A stretch of DNA of 64,000 nt from Paracoccus marcusii (GCF_028621715.1 NZ_CP117466.1:2988501-3052500); one strand, 5' to 3'. Shown: positions 26,845 to 35,437, counted from the first letter of the stretch. Translations and numbers: made by a program. The notes: generated by a model from the letters alone, not told the origin.

Positions 26845-28984
26845 TCGCGCGATCTGCGACCGAGATCCGGCGCTGGTCGGTCTGCCCCTGATGCTGGACG
26901 CGCAGGCGATGGCGGCGGCCTTGGGGCGTGACGCCTTGCAGCCGGCCTATCTGCGCTACAAACCCGGGGTCAGCTGCGTCGCGTCGTTCCTGTCCGCGGA
27001 CGGAGAGGCGCTGGCCGCCTATGCCTATGCCCCCGATCGGTATGCCGAGGAAAGCCGCCGGTCCCGTTGGCGCGACAACCTCGATGTCGTGATGCTGCCC
27101 GACCGCGGCGTGATCGTCATCCCGGCGCGGCTGGACCGTCATCTGCGCAGCCTTGCGCGGTTCCTGGACCCTGCACGGCGACAGGACGCCCTGCGGCGCG
27201 TGACCGGTGTGCAGCCGCATCTGGCCGCGGGCGACCTGACCCTGTTGCGCTACAAGCCGGGGCGACGGCTGGTGGCCCGCCTCGACCTTGACGGTCAGCC
27301 GCGAGGGGTTCTGAAGATCATGGCCGGGGCGGGCTTTGACCAGGCGCTTGTCGGCGCGACGGCGGCCATGGCGCATGGGCAGGCCGCCCTGTTGGGGGCC
27401 GACAGCGGCTTGCGCGCGATGATGACCGCGTGGGTGCCGGGACGCCCCGTCTGCCCGCAGATGACCGGTCACGCGCCCGACGCGGACACCTGCACGCGGA
27501 TCGGCGCGGCCCTGGCCGCGCTGCATGCCGATCCGTTCCGACCCGCCGCCGCATGGACCGCCCAGGCCGATGCAAGGTCGGTCCTGACCGCCGCCGCCGA
27601 TCTTGCGCCGCTGGATGCCGAGCTGAGCGTCCTGGCCCATGACATCGCGGCCGATCTGGCCGACCGGCTGGCCCAGGTCACGTTCGATCCGGTGATGGTG
27701 CACGGCGACTTCAGCGCGGATCAGGTGGTGACGGGGGCCGATGGTCCGGTCATCCTGGACTGGGACAACGCCGGCTGCGGCGATCCGGCCCGCGATCTGG
27801 GCAGCTTCCTGGCCCGGATCGATGCGCAGGTGGTGGACGGCATCCTGTCGCGCGTCCAGGCCGATGCCATAACGGGCGCGGTCCTGCGCGGCTATGGCGG
27901 CGGGCCCGTCACGCTGCCCCTCCACCATGCCCGCGCCCTGATGTTGCTGGTGACCGAGGGGTTTCGTGCCCGCCATCCCGACTGGCCTGCGCGCGCGCGG
28001 ACCCTCTTGGACCGTGCGGCCCAGGTCATGCGCGGCGCATCCGCGGACTCCGCCATGCCACAGCTGGACGCCGCCCTGAACCCAGACCAAGCGCGGCCCG
28101 CGCTGCAGGCGGCGACGGGGCTTGATCTCACGAGCCGCCCCCAGCTCCTCCGCCACAAGCCGGGCCGCAGGGCACTGGTCCGCTATCCGATAGGCGGGGC
28201 GACCACGGCCATCCTGGGCAAGCTGCGTGCCAAGGGAACGGACGGCCGCATGCCCGCCATCCACGATGCCCTGCGCGGTGCCGGTCTGGACGGTCGGGCA
28301 CCGCACGGGGCAGGTGTCCCGCGCGCCCGCGGCATCGTCGACACGATGCGGATGTGGTTGCAGGACGAGGTGCCCGGCCGACCCCTGACCCCGACGGATG
28401 TCGCGGCGATGGCGCGAACCGGGATGGCGCTGGCCCACCTGCATGGGGTTCCCCCTGTCACCGACCGCCGCTGGACCCACGCGGACGAGCTGTCGGTCCT
28501 GGATCGCGCCCTGACCCAGGCGGTAGAGCTGTTGCCCGCGCGACAGGCGGAACTGCGGCGCATCCTGCACGCCGCCAGGGATCGGATGGGCCGGCTGCGC
28601 GACGACCAGCATTGCGGCATCCACCGCGATTTCTATTTCGACCAGGTGCTGATCGCCGATGCGCAGGTCTGGCTGGTCGATCTGGACCTGTACGCGGTGG
28701 GTGACCCGGCGGTGGACCTGGGCAATTTCCTGGCGCATCTGGACGAATACGCCCTGCGGACCACAGGCGACGTCGGCGCGCTGAGCGCATCGGCCCGGGC
28801 CTTCCTGGACGGCTATGCCGGCATCCGCCCCCTGCCCTGCCCCCGGCGCATCGCAACCATGCGCACGCTGTCGCTGGCCCGCCACATCCGCATCAGCCTT
28901 CGTTTCGATGATCGCAGGCACACGACGGACGCGCTGATCGAGCAGTCCCTCAAAGCCTGCGCCACCTGCCACCAGCCAACCTGA
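26828..28984 (+). CDS. Tandem phosphotransferase-fold protein (two APH-like domains)
   Basis: 718 residues made of two related halves. Each carries the kinase catalytic loop and metal-binding DxD: first VHGDFSADQVV with His292-Asp294 and ILDWDNAGCGDPARDLG, second IHRDFYFDQVL with His599-Asp601 and LVDLDLYAVGDPAVDLGNF. The two loops are 307 residues apart, the length of one APH domain. A repeated LRYKPGRR-like block (three copies) marks the N-lobes. APH-fold proteins phosphorylate sugars, choline or antibiotics; in this operon a sugar or lipid-linked glycan is the likeliest target. ATG 26828 lies inside the ABC gene; CDS starts further upstream are possible. Confidence 0.8.
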   Translation: MLSPADRAICDRDPALVGLPLMLDAQAMAAALGRDALQPAYLRYKPGVSCVASFLSADGEALAAYAYAPDRYAEESRRSRWRDNLDVVMLPDRGVIVIPARLDRHLRSLARFLDPARRQDALRRVTGVQPHLAAGDLTLLRYKPGRRLVARLDLDGQPRGVLKIMAGAGFDQALVGATAAMAHGQAALLGADSGLRAMMTAWVPGRPVCPQMTGHAPDADTCTRIGAALAALHADPFRPAAAWTAQADARSVLTAAADLAPLDAELSVLAHDIAADLADRLAQVTFDPVMVHGDFSADQVVTGADGPVILDWDNAGCGDPARDLGSFLARIDAQVVDGILSRVQADAITGAVLRGYGGGPVTLPLHHARALMLLVTEGFRARHPDWPARARTLLDRAAQVMRGASADSAMPQLDAALNPDQARPALQAATGLDLTSRPQLLRHKPGRRALVRYPIGGATTAILGKLRAKGTDGRMPAIHDALRGAGLDGRAPHGAGVPRARGIVDTMRMWLQDEVPGRPLTPTDVAAMARTGMALAHLHGVPPVTDRRWTHADELSVLDRALTQAVELLPARQAELRRILHAARDRMGRLRDDQHCGIHRDFYFDQVLIADAQVWLVDLDLYAVGDPAVDLGNFLAHLDEYALRTTGDVGALSASARAFLDGYAGIRPLPCPRRIATMRTLSLARHIRISLRFDDRRHTTDALIEQSLKACATCHQPT

Positions 28985-29005
28985 TTCCCAAGAGAGACCC
29001 TGCGC

Positions 29006-30190
29006 ATGGACCGTATCGGCCCCCTGCTGATTGCCGCGACCCTGTCCCTTCCCGTCCCGGCCCTGGCCGACCCGCCCGCGATCGAGTTCCGTCGGTCGCT
29101 GCAGCTGGACCTGGCCTATGAACGGCAGACGGATGATGGCGACCGGGACCGTGAGGGGGCCGTCAGCCCGCTGTTCCGCCTGATCGGCGAGGTCGCGTCA
29201 GAGGAAACCTGGTCCGGCTTCTTCGAATTCGACGTCTTCTCCGAACGGGTCTGGGAACGTGGAGAGCCGCGCAGCACGACCAACACCGCGCGCGTCAATC
29301 AGGCCTATCTGCAGTATGACGACGGCTTTCGCATTCGCGCCGGGCGGTGGCTGTACCGCGACGAACGCGAATGGCTGATCGACAAGAACATCGACGGTGT
29401 CATGGCCCGCTTTGACGCGGGCCCGGTACGCGTCGACGCGCTGGCCGGCCGCGTGGGCTGGCTGCCCCGCACCCTGTTCGAGCCGGGGTCGCGCGGCGAC
29501 CGCATCGCCTATTACGGCCTGCTTGCGCAGATGGAACCCGCTGATGACCGCTATGTCGAGGCCTTCGCCATCCTTGGCGACGACCGCGAGAGGGGCGCCG
29601 GGGAGCAGCTGTCCCTGGGCCTGCGATCCTGGGGAGAGTTGGGCGACGGCCTGACCTATTGGGCGGATGCGGGGCTGTCGCGCGGATCGGACGACGATCG
29701 CCGCCTGAAGGGATACGGGTTCGACATCCGCGCGACCCGCCTGTGGGAGGATCACGACCTGCAGCCGCGCGTGACGGTGGCCTTTGCCCAAGGCAGCGGC
29801 GACGGCGACCCCGACGACGGCACCGACCGCGCCTATCGCCAGACCGGGCTGCAGTCGAACGAGGCGCGTCTGGGCGGGTTCGCCAAGCTGAAATACTATG
29901 GCGAGGCGCTTGATCCCGATCTGAGCGACATCCGCATCGCGACCGCGGGCGTCGGCCTGACCGCAAACGACGCGGTATCGGTCGATCTGCTGTATCACCA
30001 CTATCGCCGCGTTTCCGTGGCGCAGGGACAAGACCGCCACCTGGGCGACGCGTTAGACCTGGTCCTGGGCCTTCGTCCGACCGATGCACTGGAAATCGAC
30101 GCGGCGATCGGGTGGTTCGCCGGGGGGTCCGACGCGGCCGACCCCGACCGCGGCATGGCTGCCCGGATCGAGATGGAATACGCGTTCTGA
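29006..30190 (+). CDS. Outer-membrane beta-barrel, alginate-export (AlgE)-like
   Basis: 394 residues with a signal peptide (LLIAATLSLPVPALA, cleavage before DPP) and alternating polar/hydrophobic strands ending in a terminal aromatic (RIEMEYAF), the signature of an outer-membrane barrel recognised by BAM. Blocks such as VNQAYLQYDDGFRIRAGRWL, RFDAGPVRVDALAGRVGW and SNEARLGGFAKLKYYGEALDPDL match the alginate export protein family. It follows the kinase-like gene after 21 bases and is probably the last gene of the glycan operon, giving the product a route through the outer membrane. GC content and codon use are like its neighbours. Confidence 0.85.
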   Translation: MDRIGPLLIAATLSLPVPALADPPAIEFRRSLQLDLAYERQTDDGDRDREGAVSPLFRLIGEVASEETWSGFFEFDVFSERVWERGEPRSTTNTARVNQAYLQYDDGFRIRAGRWLYRDEREWLIDKNIDGVMARFDAGPVRVDALAGRVGWLPRTLFEPGSRGDRIAYYGLLAQMEPADDRYVEAFAILGDDRERGAGEQLSLGLRSWGELGDGLTYWADAGLSRGSDDDRRLKGYGFDIRATRLWEDHDLQPRVTVAFAQGSGDGDPDDGTDRAYRQTGLQSNEARLGGFAKLKYYGEALDPDLSDIRIATAGVGLTANDAVSVDLLYHHYRRVSVAQGQDRHLGDALDLVLGLRPTDALEIDAAIGWFAGGSDAADPDRGMAARIEMEYAF

Positions 30191-30338
30191 TGCGCCTGCC
30201 AGCGGGCATGCAGGGCCAGGAAAGTTTTCGCGGAACGGAGCGAGCGGGCCGGCCGTTGATGCAGAAGCTCCGAAAACAGGCAATCGCGCGGACCGGACGA
30301 CCCGTGACCGTGCGCCTGCCCAAGCAAGGACAAAGCGA

Positions 30339-30587
30339 ATGACCAAAATCGTGTACGAGATCGTCGAGCATGACGGTGGCTGGGCCTACAAGCTGGACGA
30401 CGTATTCTCGGAAACCTATCCCACAAAGGAACAGGCGACCGCCGCCGCCAACGACGTCGCCGCGCGGCAACAGTTGAGCGGCGAGTCGGAGGTCGTCCAG
30501 TACCAGGACGAAAAGGGCACCTGGCGCGAGGAGGACGTCTCGGGCGACGACCGCCCCGAGGTCGACGTCCGCGACGGCGCGAAATAA
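30339..30587 (+). CDS. Small DUF2188-like protein
   Basis: 82 residues, no signal peptide. MTKIVYEIVEHDGGWAYKLD and the S-E-T-Y-P-T-K-E-Q-A-T-A-A-A segment match short DUF2188-type proteins, which have a small alpha/beta fold and no established function. The C-terminus is very acidic (EEDVSGDDRPEVDV). It stands alone, 149 bases after the barrel gene and followed by a hairpin. ATG 30339 has AAGGACAAAG upstream. Confidence 0.75.
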   Translation: MTKIVYEIVEHDGGWAYKLDDVFSETYPTKEQATAAANDVAARQQLSGESEVVQYQDEKGTWREEDVSGDDRPEVDVRDGAK

Positions 30588-30600
30588 GCAGGATAGGCCT

Positions 30601-30704
30601 TAAAGTTGACAGCGTCGGCGCAAACCCCTGTGCCGACGCTGATATTTCCGTCGCCGCAAGACCGCTACCCTGCGACGCCCTCGTTGAGGGGCGCTAAAGT
30701 TGAC
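30601..30704. repeat. Direct repeat TAAAGTTGAC upstream of the iron/cobalamin-type ABC operon
   Basis: The ten bases TAAAGTTGAC occur at 30601-30610 and 30695-30704, flanking a hairpin. Each includes a TTGAC that could serve as a -35 element, but no good -10 is found at the right distance. The second copy is about 70 bases before the binding-protein ATG, so the repeat may be a regulator site. Confidence 0.35.
30611..30640 (+). terminator. Hairpin after the DUF2188-like gene
   Basis: 12-base arms with one mismatch (AGCGTCGGCGCA and TGTGCCGACGCT) and a short CCCC-type loop, 23 bases after the stop. There is only a weak T stretch behind it, so termination may be partial. Confidence 0.5.
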
Positions 30705-30775
30705 TATTTTCGTTGCCGACCTGATCCGGCGGTGCTATCGGCCCCGCAACGTCATACACGATCAGGCAGCAGACC

Positions 30776-31786
30776 ATGCACCAGCCCCCCCGATTCATTC
30801 TTGCGGCCTTGGCCTGTTTTGCAGCGCCCGCGACGCTGTGGGCCGAACCGACGCAGTATCCGCTGACGCTGGAGAACTGCGGCGTTGAGATCACCATCGA
30901 GCAGGCGCCGCAGAATGCCGTGGCCTTGGGCCAGAACAGCGCCGAGATCCTGCTGATGCTGGGGCTGCAGGACAGGTTGGCCGCGTCGGCCTTCTGGCCC
31001 ACCAAGGTGCTGCCCGAGCTGGAAGAGGCGAATGCCGCCGTCGAGATCCTGACTGTTGAACAGCCCACGCTGGAAGGGATCCTGACCAAGGAGCCGGACT
31101 TCGTGGCGGCGCAGTTGCCGCTGCTGCTGGGCGATGACAGCAAGGTCGCCAAGCGACAGGACTTTGCCGATCTGGGCATTCCAAGCTATCTGTCGCCCGG
31201 CATCTGCAACACCCGCGACGACGCCGGCGACATCTATGGCAGCCGCGATCAGCTGTGGAACATGGATCTTCTGTACCAGGAGATTGACGAGCTGTCGCGC
31301 ATCTTTGACGTGGCCGATCGCGGGCAGGCGCTGATCGCCGACTTCCGCAAGCGCGAGGCCGACCTGCGGGCGCGGTTCGACCACGACGACGACACGACCT
31401 TCCTGTTCTGGTTCTCCAGCCCCTCGGCCGGAGAGGACGCCTATCTGGGCGGCAAGAACGGTGCATCGGGCTTCATCGCCGACCTGCTGGGCGGCCGCAA
31501 CGCGATCACGACCGAGGCGGAATGGCCGACCGTCGGGTGGGAGGGCATCATCGCCGCCGATCCGACCTATATCGTCGCCGCATCGCTGGACCGCGACCGG
31601 TGGGACCTGGACCGCGCCGACAACAAGATTGCGTTTTTGGAAAGCGACCCCTCGGTCAGCCAGATGCCCGCGGTGCAGCAGGGCCACATTCTGACCATGA
31701 ACGGCGCGGCGATGAACCCGACGATCCGCACCATCTATGGCGCCGAGGAGCTGGCCCGTCAGCTGGACGCGCTGCAGGGGAAATGA
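30776..31786 (+). CDS. Periplasmic binding protein of an iron-chelate/cobalamin-type ABC importer
   Basis: 336 residues with a signal peptide (FILAALACFAAPATLWAEP). The mature part is a class III binding protein: AVALGQNSAEILLMLGLQDR near the start, PTLEGILTKEPDFVAAQLPL, and late TYIVAASLDRDRW. Residues about 135-165 contain a Cys (SPGICNTRDDAG) seen in some siderophore-binding members. It is the first gene of a three-gene unit with FecCD-type permease and ATPase. Cobalamin, haem or a ferric siderophore are all possible; no riboswitch was recognised upstream. Confidence 0.9.
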   Translation: MHQPPRFILAALACFAAPATLWAEPTQYPLTLENCGVEITIEQAPQNAVALGQNSAEILLMLGLQDRLAASAFWPTKVLPELEEANAAVEILTVEQPTLEGILTKEPDFVAAQLPLLLGDDSKVAKRQDFADLGIPSYLSPGICNTRDDAGDIYGSRDQLWNMDLLYQEIDELSRIFDVADRGQALIADFRKREADLRARFDHDDDTTFLFWFSSPSAGEDAYLGGKNGASGFIADLLGGRNAITTEAEWPTVGWEGIIAADPTYIVAASLDRDRWDLDRADNKIAFLESDPSVSQMPAVQQGHILTMNGAAMNPTIRTIYGAEELARQLDALQGK

Positions 31787-32817
31787 GCGTTTCGGCCCAT
31801 CGCGGCAGGGGCGGTTTCGCCGCCCTGCTGATGATCGCGACCGCGGCCCTGACGGTCGCGGTGGCCTTGGCCGTCAGCATTGGAGAGATGCGGATCCCGC
31901 TGGCGACCGTCGGCCTGTCGGCCACCAACCACCTGGGCTGGACCGATGCGCAGATCAGCCGCATCCAGGACAGCGTGATCTGGGATCTGCGTCTCAGCCG
32001 GGCGCTGGTCGCGGCGCTGTGCGGGGCGGGATTGGCGATCTGCGGTGCGATCCTGCAATCGCTGCTGCGCAATACCTTGGCCGAGCCCTATGTGCTGGGC
32101 GTGTCCGCCGGTGCGTCCACGGGGGCCGTGGCGGTGATCATCCTGGGCGTCGGCGCGGGCACCGTGTCGCTGTCGGCCGGCGCCTTTGCCGGGGCGCTGG
32201 CGGCCTTTGCCTTTGTGGCGCTGCTGTCGGATGGCGGGCGCGGCGGGCCGGATCGCACGATCCTGGCCGGGGTCGCGGCCGCACAGCTGTTCAACGCGCT
32301 GACCGCCTATGTCGTCACCACATCGGGCAACGCTCAGCAGGCGCGTGACGTGATGTTCTGGCTGCTGGGCAGCTTTGGCGGCGTGCGCTGGCCGGAATTC
32401 CAGCTGCTGGCCGTGGTGATGCTGATCGGGCTTGTCGTCTGCATCTGGTATGCACACGCGCTGGATGCCTTCACCTTCGGCGACGACGCGGCCGCGTCCA
32501 TGGGGATCGCGGTGGGCCGGGTGCGGATCGTCCTGTTCGCGACGACGGCGTTGATCACCGCGACCATCGTCAGCATGGTCGGATCCATCGGCTTTGTCGG
32601 GCTGGTCGTCCCCCACGCGGTGCGGTTCCTGATCGGGCCGGGACACATGCGTCTGCTGCCCGCCTGCGCGGTGGTCGGCGCGGTCTTCATGGTCCTGGCC
32701 GACATCGTCTCGCGCAGCGTGATGACCCAGCAGACCCTGCCCATCGGCATCGTCACCGCGCTGGTGGGCGTCCCGTGCTTTTCACTGATCCTGTACCGCG
32801 CGAGGGCCACGGCATGA
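31783..32817 (+). CDS. FecCD/BtuC-family ABC permease
   Basis: 344 residues with nine or ten membrane helices. Family blocks: LRLSRALVAALCGAGLAICG, AILQSLLRNTLAEPYVLGVS with ASTGAVAV, ILAGVAAAQLFNAL, MFWLLGSFGGVRWPEF and the ATPase-coupling loop SIGFVGLVVPHAVRFLIGPG. It overlaps the binding-protein stop by ATGA and its stop overlaps the ATPase start the same way. It would work as a homodimer in the inner membrane. Confidence 0.95.
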   Translation: MSVSAHRGRGGFAALLMIATAALTVAVALAVSIGEMRIPLATVGLSATNHLGWTDAQISRIQDSVIWDLRLSRALVAALCGAGLAICGAILQSLLRNTLAEPYVLGVSAGASTGAVAVIILGVGAGTVSLSAGAFAGALAAFAFVALLSDGGRGGPDRTILAGVAAAQLFNALTAYVVTTSGNAQQARDVMFWLLGSFGGVRWPEFQLLAVVMLIGLVVCIWYAHALDAFTFGDDAAASMGIAVGRVRIVLFATTALITATIVSMVGSIGFVGLVVPHAVRFLIGPGHMRLLPACAVVGAVFMVLADIVSRSVMTQQTLPIGIVTALVGVPCFSLILYRARATA

Positions 32818-33569
32818 GCATCGCAGCCACCAACCTGTCCTGGGGCGTCGGGCGCAAGGCGATCCTGCATGACGTGTCGCTGCGCGTTCAGCCGGGCACG
32901 ATCCTGGGGCTGTTGGGGCCGAACGGGTCGGGCAAGTCCTCTCTGCTGCGGCTGTTGGCGGGGCTGCGGCGGCCGGACGGGGGCCAGGTCACGCTGGATG
33001 GACAGGACATCGCGGGAATGCGCCGGCGCGACCTGGCACGGCGCGTGGCTCTGGTCCAGCAGCACGCGCAGACCGAGATGAACGTGACCGTCCAGGAGGT
33101 CGTGATGCTGGGACGGACACCCCACCGCGCGCCTCTGGCGGGATGTTCGACGGCCGACATGATCGCGGTCGAACGGGCGCTGGAACAGGTCGACATGACC
33201 GCGTTCCGCCATGAAAGCTGGCAGGGCCTGTCGGGCGGCGAGCGTCAGCGCGTCCAGATCGCCCGTGCCCTGGCCCAGCAGCCCCGAGAGCTGTTCCTGG
33301 ACGAGCCGACCAATCATCTGGACATCCAGCATCAGCTGGACCTGCTGCGGCTGGTTTCCCGACTGGGGCTGACCAGCATCGTGGCGCTGCACGATCTGAA
33401 CCACGCGGCCATGTTCTGCGACCGCCTGCTGGTGCTTGACCAGGGCCGCGTCGTGGCGGATGGTCCCCCGGCCGAGGTGCTGACGCAGGACCTGTTGGCC
33501 GACGTGTTCCGGGTGACATGCGATTTTCATCACGCGCGCGACGGACGGCGTCACATCCTGTTCCAATAG
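32814..33569 (+). CDS. ABC ATPase of iron-chelate/cobalamin-type importer (FecE/BtuD-like)
   Basis: 251 residues: Walker A GPNGSGKSSLLRLLAG, Q-loop VQQHAQTEMNVTV, signature LSGGERQRVQIARAL, Walker B LFLDEPTNHLD and H-loop VALHDLNHAAMFCDRL are all intact. The DLNHAAxFCDR pattern is characteristic of the FecE/FhuC group. Last gene of the importer operon. Confidence 0.95.
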   Translation: MSIAATNLSWGVGRKAILHDVSLRVQPGTILGLLGPNGSGKSSLLRLLAGLRRPDGGQVTLDGQDIAGMRRRDLARRVALVQQHAQTEMNVTVQEVVMLGRTPHRAPLAGCSTADMIAVERALEQVDMTAFRHESWQGLSGGERQRVQIARALAQQPRELFLDEPTNHLDIQHQLDLLRLVSRLGLTSIVALHDLNHAAMFCDRLLVLDQGRVVADGPPAEVLTQDLLADVFRVTCDFHHARDGRRHILFQ

Positions 33570-33619
33570 GACCAGCGGTCGGACCAACAACCTGGACGGA
33601 AAGGCATGGCGCCTTCCGC

Positions 33620-33641
33620 AATTAAGCGTTGAAATTAAGCG
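33620..33641. repeat. Direct repeat AATTAAGCG upstream of the proline-rich protein
   Basis: AATTAAGCG at 33620-33628 and 33633-33641, 13 bases apart, followed by six T. It lies in the 211-base gap after the ABC importer. It may bind a regulator of the 33781 gene. The spacing does not fit the CtrA TTAA-N7-TTAA box. Confidence 0.35.
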
Positions 33642-33780
33642 ATTTTTTGCCGTTCAGCTGGGATAACCGGAACTTGACGTGACACGCGGGCGGGGTCCGT
33701 TATGCATCCCACAACGCGTGCAACGCCCTGGTGGCTGATCAAGGTGCCGGGATGCACGCATCACAGCAAAGGCCCGTGAC

Positions 33781-34533
33781 ATGATCCAACGCCGCAGCCA
33801 GCTGACAGCCCGTCTTGGGGCACTGACCATGACCGCCTGCCTGATCGCCGCGCAGGCGGGGGCGCAGGGCAACACGGGGGGCATTCCCACTGCGCAGGAC
33901 ATCTGGCGGCACCTGCCGCCCCTGCCCGGCCAGGCTGCCGCGCCCGAACCGCAGCCGGCGCCCGAAGCACCCCCGGCGCCCCGACCCGAGCGGGCGGCAC
34001 CGGTGGAACCCGCTCCCCGCACGCCGGTCGCCGTCGCGCCACCCAGCCCGCCTGTCGCGGCGCCGGTACCCGTGCCCGTCGCGCCATCACCGGCGCCCGT
34101 GCCGGTTCCTGTGCCTGTGCCCGTTGCGCCATCGCCGGTGCCCGTCTCACCTCCCGGTGCACCCGTATTCACGCAACCCCCTGCCACGACAGCCCCCGTG
34201 CCGTGGAATGGCATCCCCGCGGCGACACCGTCCTTCGGATCGCGGACATTGGCGCAGGCGCGGGTCGTGATCCACTATCCCGAACGTGGTGGGTTCGAGC
34301 GTTCGCAGGAAATCAGCCGCCTGCTGCGCGCCCTGGGCACCGCCGAGGTCGAGACCCGTCCCGTCCGCTACGCAGTCGACCGCCAGAGCATCCGCTACTT
34401 TCAGGACGCCGACCGCGAGGTTTCCGGGACCATCGCCGACCTGATCGGCGGGGGTGGCCGGGCGACGGTGGCAGACTTCACCTTCTTCCGCCCCACCCCG
34501 CGTGACGGCACGATCGAAATCTGGTTGCCGTGA
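33781..34533 (+). CDS. Proline-rich exported protein with LytR_C-like C-terminal domain
   Basis: 250 residues, unknown function. An N-terminal signal or anchor (TARLGALTMTACLIAAQAGA; the Cys could be a lipobox only if the start were different) is followed by a Pro/Ala/Val-rich stalk at residues about 45-140 with repeats of APVPVPVAPSP type, a cell-wall-spanning kind of linker. Residues about 155-250 form a compact domain (ARVVIHYPERGGFERSQEIS, LLRALGTAEVETRPVRYAVD, SIRYFQDADREVSGTIADLI) that resembles the LytR_C fold. First of a group of envelope proteins up to 39.8 kb. Confidence 0.65.
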   Translation: MIQRRSQLTARLGALTMTACLIAAQAGAQGNTGGIPTAQDIWRHLPPLPGQAAAPEPQPAPEAPPAPRPERAAPVEPAPRTPVAVAPPSPPVAAPVPVPVAPSPAPVPVPVPVPVAPSPVPVSPPGAPVFTQPPATTAPVPWNGIPAATPSFGSRTLAQARVVIHYPERGGFERSQEISRLLRALGTAEVETRPVRYAVDRQSIRYFQDADREVSGTIADLIGGGGRATVADFTFFRPTPRDGTIEIWLP

Positions 34534-35437
34534 TTGGGGGCGTCTGCACTGGCGCCTCCGGAGACCGGAATACTCTGGCGTAAAGCCAGGGCGATCATGA
34601 CTTGCCTTTCCGGGTGGGCTGGCCTTTCCCCTATAAAACAGGCCATGAAATCGCCAGCGCCTAGTACTGGGCGTCTTGATTACGCCAGCCTGCCGATCAT
34701 TTAAAAGCTCGGTATACTTGCAGTTTTCCTGAACGCTTCAGCGGTGCCAAAAGCGACAAACTCTCCTCCAATATTCGCTACATGGTTGATGGATTATTTT
34801 CGGATCAACCTTTTGGAGAATATGGCTCAATCATCCATATCGGTAAAAGAAGTGAAATATGCTGTTCTATACTTAAAAGTCCGGGCAAAACTTTCTATTA
34901 TGCGCATGCGCCACGGCATCAACAGATGCAAAGCCGTTTGCGCTAATAACGCCCAGAAGGGCATTTTAAGATACCAAAAGTATTAACGTGAAGACGTACA
35001 CTACTTATTGGATATCCTTCGCCAAGTTCCAAGACCATTAAATTACATGAATTTGATTTATAATAAAAATTCCAAAAACTCACCTTATGGATATTCTAGC
35101 ATTATCCCTAACAAATCTGTCAGTCATACCATAAACACAATCCCATACTGGTATGATTTAAAAAACTCGGCATTTTAAGCGATCACACAAAAGACTCCTC
35201 TATAATATATGTGCCGCATGTTGTCCCGAAGCGTCAGTGGACGGTTCAACAGAACTGTTCATCATGGCATCGCCATACCGCCGGACAATACCAACAATTG
35301 ACATGCACTTTTCAGGGACCTGAGCAGGTGGCCGATGGACCCTCGCGCCATTCTTGTTTACCTTGGTTAACAGAGCATTTCGATTGTGTGGCATTCGTTG
35401 CGGTATGCCTGGACCTCGTGCCTTGGTGGAGAGAGCA
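34534..35437. other. AT-rich stretch without an intact gene
   Basis: About 900 bases, clearly richer in A and T than everything around it. It holds a probable decayed coding region (34683-35178), a TATAAT at 35201-35206, a TTGACA at 35298-35303 and an 11-base repeat GGCATTTTAAG near 34960 and 35170. No intact gene is supported. Confidence 0.7.
34683..35178 (+). pseudogene. Decayed low-GC coding remnant
   Basis: Two segments read like real protein but in different frames. Up to 34946 one frame gives SDKLSSNIRYMVDGLFSDQP and then GEYGSIIHIGKRSEICCSIL before a TAA. From 34987, after another stop, the other frame gives REDVHYLLDILRQVPRPLNY, MNLIYNKNSKNSPYGYSSII and PNKSVSHTINTIPYWYDLKN before TAA at 35176. 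At least one frameshift and one nonsense change are needed to join them. Base composition is foreign to the replicon. The family is not recognised; coincidental open frames in AT-rich DNA are the alternative. Confidence 0.35.

Noticed and set aside
26705..28972. A 755-codon open frame on the minus strand opposite the double kinase-fold gene
   Set aside because: High-GC codon bias leaves the antisense frame open; its translation is rich in Gly, Arg and His without family motifs, while the plus strand has clear catalytic loops.
30588..30775. A cobalamin riboswitch before the FecCD-type importer
   Set aside because: The conserved B12-box sequence was not seen, only a simple hairpin and a direct repeat.
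33620..33641. A CtrA box before the proline-rich gene
   Set aside because: The TTAA half-sites are 13 bases apart, start to start, not 11 as in the consensus.
34744..34986. An 80-codon plus-strand frame in the AT-rich stretch
   Set aside because: GTG start without ribosome site; another frame across the same DNA looks more protein-like, so it is treated as part of a decayed region.
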